Position numbers and translations under genes: made by a program. This document shows, piece after piece, positions 37,734-47,879 of a stretch of 64,000 nt of DNA. Within the stretch, counting starts at the first letter, position 1, and each line of letters opens with the position of its first letter. Below the pieces are notes generated by a model, which did not search any database, was not told where the DNA came from, and saw only the letters and a program-made list of their open reading frames with translations. Source of the DNA: Vitrella brassicaformis (lineage: Eukaryota; Sar; Vitrellaceae); NCBI GenBank assembly GCA_001179505.1, contig CDMY01000277.1, positions 1-64,000 of the forward strand, read 5' to 3'.

Positions 37734-40700
37734 TCAATTCCCGATTGCCTCCTGGACGGCAATGGACGATTCAAGCACCTCCTCGCGCCACAGCGCCATA
37801 GCTACCCAGAAGAAGACGATCAAGACTCCAAACACTGACACCAGCGATGCGCAGAAGAAAAAACTCCTCATCTGCATACCCACACAAAGACAAATACATA
37901 CATACAGCACCAACACATGCCCATCGCTGCCGCAAACACACATGTGCGGCCGGATACGTGCCCAGGTCCTCTCTGCTCTTGTCGTACCCTCTCCAGTCCT
38001 TTGCGCTTTTCTTCGTCCTTCTCGTGGCGAAGACGAATGTACGTATACAAAAGCCCTATATGAGACACACACAACAACGGACGGACACACGCATGCGTCG
38101 GTATGTCTGATGTCACTGCTATGTGTTGGCAGCGAACCAGGGATGTCACAGCAGCAGGCCGCAAGGGGCAGAATGCAGCGAGCGCAGCCGCGCGACCAGC
38201 CATACAAGCACTTCAGACTGCAGGCAAACCACACTCAAAGACAAGCGAATCGACATTTGTGCCTCAGTGTAGGGGTTGTGTACATACATGCGACCGCCGT
38301 CAACGCCAGGGGGGAGAACGCACAGCTCTCTCCTAAATTGGCCACTGCGTGAGGCGCGGAGGATGGGGCCAACGATGCCGAGGAAGAAGACGGCACCGAC
38401 GGTGATGTAGATGATGCCGACAATGCACAAGGCCCTCTAAAACCACACCCCAAGGCCCAAGACGTACATATCGACGGCAAAACACTCACTTACCCATCCA
38501 CTTACCTCGTACGGCCCTGAGACGTAGGGCAGGTAGAGGAGGCCGATGAAGGGCACCGTCACCAGGAACGCAATCATGTATGCCCAGGCGACGCAGACAA
38601 AGATTCGATGGGGCACCGAGTCGCCCTGTAGTGCTTTCTTCTGCCCGCAACAATGCACAGCAGAAGAAGAGATCTCCACGGCTGTCTGGTTCTTACAATC
38701 GCAATTTGTAGGCGGTAAGCTCGGAGAAGCAAAGAGATCTGGAGACCCTCTCAGAGCCAAAATGAAAGAGACATACGTGTATTGTCAGTGCCTGTTGCAC
38801 CTCGAAAACCCAGGAACGTGACAGTCCAGGGCTGGAGAAGAACTCCGCAAAGAACTCGAGCATCACCTTTTCCTGATCGACGGCACAGACGGACAGAGAA
38901 AAAAGTCAGCTCTTTGTCTGTCTCGAGAGGTGAGGCACCTGATCGCCATGGAATTCCTTAAGCGCGCCGTCTACATCGTGCACCCATTAAGAATGGGGAA
39001 GCATGATTCCACACTAATTTTTCCACGCATACTTACTGAGGCTGTTGACCAGCTCGGACGCAAACCAGATGCTGATGGTGAGCGCACTAACCGACAGAGA
39101 CACAGAGCATGCATTCATGAAGCTGAGCTGCTCGTCTCGTTTCGCGTGCGTACATGTCGAAGGCAGCCGAGCGGAAGGGCGACTCGTCGTCGAAGGGCAC
39201 ATACAGCAGCGGCAGCACCGACGTGACTGTAGTGAATATGACGGTCACCTTCACACCCGTCGGCCAACGGTACCGGTTAGAGGATTCTGTTGCCCGCTTC
39301 TTGGCTTCATCCACACGCAGTCTCCACACCAAGCAGATCAGCAATACGAGGGGAAGCGTAACCGTACCATCCCGCTGCTGAACTTCTCGTGCCAGGCCTT
39401 CTTGAGCTGTAGGCTGCTGCACTGTGTCTCCTCCTCTCTGGTCCTTGGAGCCGTCGGCGTCCCTGTCCTGGGCTCCCGCCGTATCGGCTTGCGCCTTCTC
39501 CTTTTCTTCCTTTTCCTTCTTGTCTCTGGCCAGCCTCTCCTCGACTGCAAGTTAAATGTGTGTGAGACAAGGACGGAGCATAGCTACTTGATATGTGACA
39601 TATCTGTTTCAATGTGGTATTCTCGCTTAGCGTTGATCGTCACCAGAAATTCCAGGAGTCCGACTGATCCGAGAATACGCAACAGGTCCAGGACAGCCTC
39701 TTTCGGTCGTGAGTCTTCCTCCATCTGTTGCTGCGCCGTCTTTGTTGTTTTGTCCGCCCTTTTCTTGGCCCCTCCTGCTTGCTTGTCCCCCTGCCCCTTT
39801 TTGTCTTTTTGTCTATTTCGCCCGGTCAGCTTCGCATCCTCTCCCGGCATTCCGCTTATGTGTCCTGCTGCTGTTTTGGTTGCTGGCTCTTCCTTGATGT
39901 CGTCTTTGTCTTCATCTTGTTGGTGAACACGAATGTCGCTCAGTCCAACGCCGCAAGACTCGTCTTCACGGCGTTCAACGTCTTCACGGTCTCCAATTTG
40001 CTCCCCTTCTGGCGCTCCGCTTCCGCCTGCTTCGGCAGGTGGGGCCTTGGATTGCTCTTGGCTGTCTTTCTTTTCCGGTCGTGTATCTTTCATGCACTGC
40101 GACGAGCAGCGAAAGTAGTTCTTCAGGGGAAGCCAAATCGCAAGGGATTGAATGGCCAATGCCGCGCCGAAGAAAATTGAGTGATATCCGACACCCGCCG
40201 AACCAAAAGCCCTGCATTCATCGACGTAATCACACTCTGCATTGTGTGCATTGGGCGGTGCGAGTATCTTACGTGAGCCCAAAGAGGAGACCGAATTGCG
40301 AGAGTTCCATGAAGGTGAGCCAAGCCTTCTTTCTATTCTCGCCAATCCAGGCACGGCAGCCGGCAAGCATGCGTCTGCATGAAAGCTTCCCCTCGTCCTC
40401 CTCAAGGAGATCCTCAATGATGCCGCTGGCCAGGGCGTGGACAAAGAAGACGGCAAAGAGACCCAATGTGTGCCACACGTCACCCTCATCCACAACGAGA
40501 ATGGCCCATATGTCCTGCAGGGTGTGATGTAATGCGATTGACCGCACTGCAGGGTGTGATGTCACTTTCCTCTTTCTCACCTCTGCCAACGTCAAAGCAC
40601 TGATGAACAGCCCGATGTTAAATTCTGCGTTGCACCACTCCATGTGCAAACCAGGCAGAACGACAGCGGCCAAAAAGACGAAGAGGAGCATGGCGCCGAC

Positions 40701-43574
40701 GATGCAGAGGATCACAATCGACAGGATCATGTCAAAGTCGAAGCCGCACTTAGGGCAGATCAGCTGGAACCAAGTGGGCTTGGGCTCTGGCGGGGGCGGG
40801 GGCGGCTCCTGGTCGGCTTCGTAGCTGTCAAGGATAAAAGTCTCGTTCTCGATTGAGCCCATGGCATTGGGCATGTTAAGGATAGTGACTACCAATACGA
40901 TGGAACAGAAAACACTCTCACTCATCGACGCAGTCGACACCTGAGATTATTCACCTGAGATGTTGGCAGTGATGTTGATCATTACGGTGGCTTCGCGGTA
41001 TCTCCACGGATTATGGTCGTCATCTTTGGTGAACCGATAAGAAATATTTCTTCTCAGCTTGGAAAATCCATTGATCTCAGGGAACGCTGAGAGATCTATT
41101 ATATCCCAGGCAAAGTTGACGAGGTGGACACGGCCGGAAATCTTGGAAAGCACGCTGTACACCAATAAGAAACACGTATAGGGAAAAAAAGAAGGACCTT
41201 CACTTACAATGTGTCAGCGTAATTGGACCCGTCCTCGAGCACTGAGACACAAAAAAAGCACGACATCCAGCAATTGAATCAACTGAATCAGTCTGCGCAC
41301 CCACCATCATCACCACCTCCACTGACGAAGGTATCACCGCCCCCACCTCCATAGAGGACATTGGCCTCTGAGTTCCCCATCAGAACGTCCCCACCTGTTG
41401 TCGAGCCCGTCAGCGCGTCGATCAATGTGTCTTCGGGGAGGGTCATAACTTTTGGATACTGCGACTGTGAGCAGCTGATCTCATTAGCCGACTCGAGAGA
41501 GACTGTGCAGTTTGCGGCCGCATCAAAGGGGTCGGAATCGTTCACCTTCTCAATCGCCACTTGATTGGTGTTTATGAGGGATGAAAGATCCTGCCCAATC
41601 CAAAAGTTCCGCGGCAGGAGCTGAGTAGGTTTGATATGGCGCATCTCGATTGTGTGCTCTTGGTCCAGGGCGATCTCTGTGATGGGAATGTCGCCATCGG
41701 CTTTCTCGGTCATGAGAGACATGATTGAGCTGGGTGTGTTGACGTCTGGAAATGCCCTAAGGTCCAAGATGTCAGGATAGAATCCCCTCCACCCGTAGCG
41801 TTCAGTTGAGTTCAGCCATAGGTCGGGGCTGAATTCGCTAATTTCGAGGTGGCTGGTCGTGCCCGGCGTGCGTAAGAAGACAAAGGTGTCACGCGATACA
41901 GAACCATATCGCCGTTCTTCGTCATTGCCTCCAAACAGGTGGTGTCTTCCGCCGGCTGCTTGTATGTAATCCGGGTCTGTGCCTCCTTTGATAATGCAGC
42001 TGACGCAGTCAGAGTGGAAGGACCTCAAGTCGTTGTAGCCCGTTCCTCGATAGCCACTTGCCTTGAGTACCGTCAAAGCTCCTAGGCCTTCGATCCAGAT
42101 GTTTGGGAGGTATGTGTGAATGACATCCGCATAGTCCGTGCCGATCACTTTTGCGATGGTGCTGTTTGCGTGGACGATAATGCGCTTCCCATTCTTAGCG
42201 GATGAACAGTCCAGCACCAAGACTTGTCCGGGCGGTGGGGACCAGTCCGTAGGGACTGCCGTAGTAGAGACAGCAGCTGTAGTGGACACGTCATTTGTGG
42301 TGGGCTCCTCTGTCGACGAACTACTGCTACTGCTGGACCCTGAAGAGCAAATATAAGAAAAGCCAATGAGACATGCGCAAGCTTTATTGCGTGTGCAGCA
42401 CACTCACCATCGTCTGACGTAGTCGGCTCTTCTGTTGTTGTGACCGAAGGTGCGCCAGTGGGCGATGAATCTTCATATTGTAGCTCACAGCCTTCCGTGC
42501 CGTCGTCCCCGAGCACTAAGTCAGAGATGTCCTCAAGTTCCAGTGTCCTATCAATGATCATCATCACTAGCTCGGATGCTGAGAGGCAATTGAGAGACGG
42601 ATCATGCCAGAGGATTCCGTTGCACATGAATGTGTCACGTACGCAGAGATCCAAATCTGAATCTGAACTTTGCCCGAGCGAGCTCGTTCGGTAGCACGTC
42701 CTTGATGCAAAGCCAGTCGGCATTATCGAGCTGCATCGTGGTGTCTGTGAGATTATCCGTAAGAAGGGGCTCAACAGCAGACCACTGGAAGAGTGCATAG
42801 AAGGCCCCGACGTCGATGAAGTCTCCGGAAGCGGGCATCATGTCATATATTGTGTTAAATGACCCGTTCACGCTGCGGGCTGGTATAAACTTATCTGTCT
42901 CACTATCGTTGCCGCCGACGAGGACATTCTGCGGTCCTCCAGACGGGTAAAGCCAATCGGCTCCTTCCCCACCGTCGAGTTGGCACCGAAGGTGGTACGA
43001 CAGCTTGCAATAGAGAGAGTCGGTTCCGTTGAGTCCATCCAATCGAATGTCCGAGACATAAGTGAGTACATCAAATCACACATTCTTTGCTTATCCGTCG
43101 GTTCTTGATAGTCTGTCTTGCCTTCTGATTTCGTCGTTAAAGTTGGTCCCTTGCACTCTGTTGATTGGGCACTTCCTACCTTGGTAATCAGTCTCCCTCA
43201 TGTTATATCCCGGCCTCCGGTGGATGCGAGGGAGCAATTCAAGGTGAGTTTGTCGGGTTCATCTCCCTCATCCACGACGCAGCCCTCCAATCGATCACCC
43301 TCGACTCCATAATCATTCTCAATATCCACACATTTATTATAGAGCAGGTCCGCAAGAGAAACATTTGCTGCTGAGGCACAGCATTGAAAGCAAACACATC
43401 ACACATGTGCTTCTGAATCACATCCATGATGATATGTCGCTTACACGACGTGAGAAGGCGGATGCTGCTCGAATCGTTGACAGGTGCCTTGGCATTGCCA
43501 GATGGATGGATTGCAAAGTAGGAAAGGCACAGGATAAGACACTGCAAGACCAAAGACCAGAAGAGGCCGGCCAT
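37734..43574 (-). CDS. Large polytopic surface protein with RTX-like repeats, copy A (no FG-GAP)
   Basis: Starts at 43574 with a signal peptide (MAGLFWSLVLQCLILCLS). The GTAAGC donor at 43445 joins in phase 1 to about 43369 (SANVSLADLLYNKC). The ectodomain has Gly/Asp-rich repeats of the hemolysin/RTX calcium-binding kind (LDGGEGADWLYPSGG, LVGGNDSETDKF; later SGGGDDG and the IDLSAFPEI motif) and a Ser/Thr-rich linker near 42.3-42.5 kb. From about 40.9 kb it becomes polytopic: MILSIVILCIVGAMLLFVFLA, LGLFAVFFVHALASGIIED and others. A Lys/Glu-rich cytosolic loop follows near 40.0-39.5 kb, then more helices (FVCVAWAYMIAFLVTVPFIG, ALCIVGIIYITVGAVFFLG, MRSFFFCASLVSVFGVLIVFF). The stop is at 37734. 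Paralogue B carries about 2 kb of FG-GAP coding sequence right after the signal that is absent here. The alternative is two genes split near 40.95 kb, but the junction there keeps frame (phase 1). Confidence 0.62.
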
Positions 43575-43577
43575 GCT

Positions 43578-43820
43578 GCCCCCTCCCGCAGCTCGCATAG
43601 GCCCCCGCCCGCCCCCCAGTCTCTCCCGCGGCGCCCGTCGCCGGGAGGCCGTGGAACCTCGGCGTTGCCGCACTCGATATCGTCCCGCTCGTATTCTTGT
43701 ACGTCGGTATGCAAGAATCGAGCGGGACGGCATCTGAATGCCATCAATGTGTGCGTTGTGTGCAGCGCTGGAGTCCGAGAAATGGGCGCTTTCTGAGCTG
43801 GGCTCCGTCAGGGATTCAAC
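43578..43820 (+). pseudogene. Broken third copy of the small TM gene (5' fragment)
   Basis: Matches 35878-36075 and 46757-46990: the C-rich leader, then PWNLGVAALDIVPLVFL, then the AALESEKW-like region. The start codon is lost (GGGAGGCCG in place of ATGAGG). A hairpin-like insertion interrupts the frame near 43680-43730. Past about 43820 the sequence switches abruptly to CCT3 5' sequence. It abuts the start codon of the large gene A on the opposite strand, so it may now serve as its upstream region. Confidence 0.78.
43678..43730. repeat. Imperfect inverted repeat within the TM-gene relic
   Basis: CGTCCCGCTCGTATTCTTG is followed by CAAGAATCGAGCGGGACG after a loop of about a dozen bases. The arms match except for one extra T. 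The other copies (36000, 46870) have the left arm but not the right, so the right arm looks like a templated, inverted insertion. Confidence 0.75.
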
Positions 43821-44920
43821 CTTGGAGTGTCGGAGACGGGGGGAGGGGGCGAGTTGCTAAAGCTCGCGTACTTGACAGAAGAAGATCTGAACACGATGAT
43901 ACGGCCGCAGGCTGCTCCTGTAGTCGTGCTGCGGCAGAACACCAAACGCGAGCAGGGACGGAAGGCCCAGCTGGCGAACATACAGGCAAGCGACGCCCAG
44001 CTGCATGCCGTTGGATAGATCTGCACACGCACATGACCCTTGCTGTGTGTACGTCAGGCTGGCAAGACGATAGCTGACATTGTGCGTACGACACTCGGCC
44101 CGAAGTCGATGCTCAAGATGCTTCTGGACCCCATGGGCGGCATCGTCATGACCAACGACGAGAGCGCCATGCTCAGAGAGGTACGGGTGGCACACGCAAA
44201 GATGCGTAGATGCCGCACTCGTCATTGCCTTTCTCTGTTGCGGTGTGATTTGCAGGTTGACGTGGCTCACCCCGCCGCCAAGTCGATGATAGAGCTGAGC
44301 CGCTCGCAGGACGAGGAAGTGGGAGACGGAACGACCTCAGTGGTCGTCCTCGCCGGTACGCATATATACATCCACACACCCACTCATGTGCCCATAAGTG
44401 ACGCCCATACGGTGGTGGTGGTGGTGCGCGCATGTGTCGTTGTTCAGGCGAGATTTTGGCTGTGGCCGAGCACTTTTTGGGTCGCAACATGCACCCCACA
44501 ATCATCGTGGCGGGATACATCCAGGTCACCAGACGGACGACGGGATTGTAAGACTCGTTTCGACACATCGTGGCCATCTCATTGCCTTGCTGTGTGTCAG
44601 GCTTTGGATGACGCGTTGAAGATCCTCAGCGAGATCGCCACGCCCATCGATGCTTCCGACGACAAGCGATTCACCGAGATCGTCCACACATGTACACACC
44701 CACACAACCACACAACCACATCCACACATTCGCGAGACCGACACGCGACTGGGTCTGTGTGCCGTTGTGTGGGTCAGGCATCGACACTAAGTTTTCCGCC
44801 CGTTGGGGCAACATGATCAGCGACTTGGCTGTCAAGGCCGCCAAGTGCGTCACGATCGAGCTGCCTAATGGCAAGAGGGAAATCGACATCAAGGTGAAGC
44901 AGCCAGCAGCCGTTCGGTGA
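43821..44920 (+). pseudogene. Truncated CCT3 (TCP-1 gamma) relic
   Basis: Matches the first six exons of the intact CCT3 at 55806-56796. The ATG is at 43896, with exons at about 43896-43985, 44058-44180, 44255-44354, 44449-44520, 44602-44692 and 44779-44895. The frame is mostly open, but the conserved nucleotide-site motif TNDGNAIL is changed to TNDESAML. After EIDIK the frame reads 8 more codons to a TGA at 44920, and no later CCT3 exons follow. It lacks the rest of the apical domain and all of the C-terminal intermediate and equatorial domains, so it cannot be a working subunit. It may still be transcribed. Confidence 0.85.
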
Positions 44921-45583
44921 TTGAGGGAGCTGCGGAATCAAGCGACGGACGGAGCTGACCCTTTCAGATAGATACCTTCAGCGTGTATCGAGTGCCTGCA
45001 CCTACCGGCCTGGCCGAGCGGCAGCTCTGCATGCATCAAGCGAGCATCAGGCGGAATAGCACAACGAGGTCTGGTGGAGAGATGGGTGCTCACCACTATG
45101 GCAAGGCAGCCGGCTGAAGGGCAGAATGGATGGATGGATGGATGGATGGGATGGAGTAGGGAGAGGAGCGCAACACACGGACGGACGGCTTGATTGATTG
45201 AGACAGGCCGAGTTGACTGAGCTGCGTGGAGCGAGTGACTGACCGTCAGCCCGGCGGCAAGTTCGGTCATGGCCAACAACGGCCGTCTGCACGGCCCTGA
45301 CAAGCAGACAGAGATGGACGGTTAGCTAGTTACCTACGAGTGGCAGTGGGTGGGCGAGTGGAGGAGAATTACTGAGGCATAGAGTTGTGGTGGAAATGGC
45401 TGGCTGCAGTCCTATGTAGGGCGAGGGCAAGACCAGCACAGGAATGATATTACTGGGTGATTGTGCGTACGGATGGTGTGCCTGTGTGCTGTCCGGTGGT
45501 CATGATGATGGGTGCGTGGTTTATATGTAGTTTGTGTGTATGTATAGGACGTGGGTAGGAAGAGGTGTGTGTGTGTGTGTGTG
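44921..45583. other. Intergenic, downstream of CCT3 relic
   Basis: No supported gene. It contains a (TGGA)n tract at about 45127-45150, GGACGGACGG near 45178 and a (GTGT) run near 45565-45584. Confidence 0.45.
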
Positions 45584-45834
45584 TTAGAAAGGTTGAGCAT
45601 GACGAGAAGCTTGCGTCCATTGCACGCAGAGTGACCTAACACGCCAATGGACACAGAAATGCGCCAAGATGGCTCCATTCACATCAACCTCACCTACCGT
45701 CCACTGCAAGACACACACACACAGACACACAAGCAGGAATGAACGCCGTGCACTCGTCCCTCGCCTATCCCCTCGTTCGATGAGGAAGTCAGTGTTGGCC
45801 TGCTGCAACTCCTCGCTCCACCGCAGGATACACA

Positions 45835-45868
<34 letters not shown>

Positions 45869-45984
45869 CAGAGAGAGAGACACAGACACACACAGGGGAG
45901 AGACAGAGAGAGTAAGGACGGGCAGCATTGCATGTATAGTCAATTGTCGTGTGGGTCTGTCTCCCTCCTCTCGTTCATTAGTTG

Positions 45985-46019
<35 letters not shown>

Positions 46020-46200
46020 TATGTGTGTGCGTCAATTGGCGTGCGTGCGTGTATGTCTGTCTGTCTGTGTGTGCCAGTGCCAGGCGGGTATCGCCCTTGT
46101 TCTGCAGTGCCGACCGACACCTTGCTCATGACCGCGATGGTGTTGCGGCACCTTTCCCCCAGCAGGATGACAACTAGGACCTTCCGTCGGCTCCTCCAAA
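45584..46200. other. Unresolved stretch with dense microsatellites
   Basis: Contains (CA)n(GA)n at about 45830-45896 and (CT)n(GT)n at about 45978-46030. Between them the minus strand has two short non-repetitive open pieces, EELQQANTDFLIERG (about 45815-45770) and ERCRNTIAVMSKVSVG (about 46165-46115). They may be exons or relics of a gene lost at the duplication junction. I cannot assign them. Confidence 0.35.
45830..45896. repeat. (CA)n(GA)n compound microsatellite
   Basis: Alternating CA then GA units, interrupted by CAGAGAGA and CACAGACACA, about 67 bp. Confidence 0.9.
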
Positions 46201-46740
46201 TTTTCCTTACCAGCACCAAATCTTCCTTACGGGGGTTGCACACCGTCTCGTCAATCGACAGGATCAAGCAGCCCGCCTGGAAACACGGACGTGTATGGTG
46301 GGTGTGGGGAAATGGGTGTGTGAGTGTGGGGGGGTTGGTGTGAGGATAGACCTGAGTTTCGCTTTTTCTTGACCATAGGCCTCAGTTTCATATGTGGCTC
46401 TCGTATGTGTCACAGATGCCGCCACCAGCGGTTCTCGGCTGAGAGCCACACACACACCTTGACACACACACACACAGGGAGACATGCATGTTCGTGTCAA
46501 CTCGCCCGAATACCTCCCCATTGTGTGCGTGTATGTCTGCACACGTACGTTTGGCCTGAGCGTGCCTTTGTCGCAGCATGTTGAGCAGATCGGTGGCGTC
46601 CAAAGCTACCTGATACGAAAACACAAGACAGCATACGAGGTGGCGGTGCTGTGCGGGCTGTGCAGGTTGTGCGGATCCAGCGGCTTACCGTCATCAAGGA
46701 AGTCTTTGTCTCCATCACGACGGTAAGAGAATATCATCAA
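46201..46740 (-). pseudogene. Probable 3' fragment of CCT7 (TCP-1 eta), frame-disrupted
   Basis: The minus strand gives VALDATDLLNMLRQRHAQ at about 46611-46555, then GGICDTYESHI near 46430-46390, and AGCLILSIDETVCNPR near 46280-46232. In CCT7 the same three segments occur in this order near the C-terminus. Where CCT7 has the conserved V-W-E-P, this copy runs into TGA after SHI, and the P-M-V-K-K-like continuation is in another frame. No upstream exons are present: the fragment is cut off at about 46750, exactly where duplication unit B begins. Confidence 0.6.
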
Positions 46741-46817
46741 CGAAATCTCTCTCGGTAGCTCGCATGGGCCCCCGTCAATTGCCCCCAGTCTCCCGATTCG
46801 CCGGCCTTTCCCTCACC

Positions 46818-47655
46818 ATGAGGCCGTGGCACCTTGCCGTTGCCGCACTCGATATCGTCCCGCTCGTATTTTTATGTGTCGGTACGCAACTTCTTCTTCT
46901 GGCGCTCCCATCAACGTGTGGGTTGTGTGCAGCGCTGGAGTCGGAGAAATGGGTGCTTTCGGGAGTCGGGTCCGTAGTGGATTCACCATTGTCCTTTTCC
47001 TTCTTCGTCGCTGGCATTGTTTGCCTCGGAGTATCCGTGTGCGGCAAGTGAGTGCCAGCAATCTTCAGTAGGGCATCGTGTATGGCATTCTTCTCCGCAT
47101 GTAGCCTCCTCATGTCATATTACGTCGAGGACCTCCGCATCGTGCTGCTGTCACTTGTCGGTGCAATCTTCCACTGCGCCGTTGTGCTGATGGTGTCTCC
47201 TATAATTGTCTCCTGGCGGATAGCGCATTGTTTTCTGGCGGGTGGTACGTGCCCGGATGAGGGAGAGTCGCCCTTCTTTGTCAAACTCACCACGCCAGCC
47301 AAGTGGATTGCCTTCTTTCTTCTCCTCATAGGTAAACCAGTTGTCACGAATGCTATCGATCCCTCTGTGTACCCGTGATGTTTGCATACAGGCTATGGCT
47401 ACTGGTTGGGGGCGAACTTCTTGGATGAAGGCAGGCTCGAATTTGAGGAGGCCGGCATCCTAGGTGGGCAGATAGATAGGTGCTTGTGTGTATACACATC
47501 TGCACGACTGCATGTCTACAGCGACGGTTGGTATTGGTCTCATTATCCCTTCACTGGCCATTGAGCATGTGAGGCTGTGTCTCAAGGGCTTTCCCACCAA
47601 GGACGTTCAACAGCTCGGTGAAGATATAGTAGCAAGTATTCCAGCTAGAGTGTAA
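46818..47655 (+). CDS. Small polytopic membrane protein, copy B
   Basis: Paralogue of the gene at 35937-37224. It starts at 46818 (MRPWHLAVAALDIVPLVFLC). It has a first helix, a Cys loop (CGLCAALESEKW), and a second helix (FFVAGIVCLGVSVCG) ending at a GTGAGT donor near 47047. Later exons give EDLRIVLLSLVGAIFHCAVVLM, VVSPIIVSW, KWIAFFLLLIG, YGYWLGANFLDEGRLEFEEAG and TVGIGLIIPSLAIEHV. The stop TAA is at 47653-47655. It is shorter than copy A because the middle loop is smaller. Exon edges after 47047 are approximate. Function unknown. Confidence 0.6.
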
Positions 47656-47879
47656 GACCGGAGGAATGCAGAGTGCTCTGCATGTTATTCATCGGCAAAT
47701 TGAATGGCCTTTCCGACTGAGTGAAGAATAGACAACGGATTGGCTTGTACCCAGCCCAATAGCATTAGTCGCAGACACCCTCATACAGAAAGGCCACTAA
47801 GGAAAACGGACTAAATGATGTACAAACACCAAAGTGTCCGACTGCACTGCCGTGTCGTTTTGAACAGACTGAAAAACTA
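47656..47879. other. Convergent intergenic region, unit B
   Basis: 224 bases between the stop codons of the small TM gene and the large gene. Nothing recognisable is seen, and it does not clearly match the longer equivalent region of unit A. Confidence 0.4.

Larger units (their letters stand above)
35878..43577. repeat. Segmental duplication, unit A
   Basis: The left edge is near 35878-35889 (AGCTCGCATGGGCCCCC). The unit carries the small TM gene (+) and the large surface-protein gene (-), both paralogous and collinear to 46757-55566. Exon sequences are often almost identical over long runs (for example near 41950-42060 versus 52010-52130), while many introns differ. Confidence 0.85.

Noticed and set aside
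38000-43500. Reading the large gene A as a bacterial RTX toxin
   Set aside because: It has a signal peptide, introns and many TM helices, and no toxin catalytic or acylation region; RTX-like repeats alone only suggest calcium binding.
45669-46343. Plus-strand ORF of 224 codons with His/Thr/Arg and Leu/Cys/Val runs
   Set aside because: Spans (CA)n and (GT)n microsatellites, which stay open in many frames; the minus strand holds the CCT7-like motifs.
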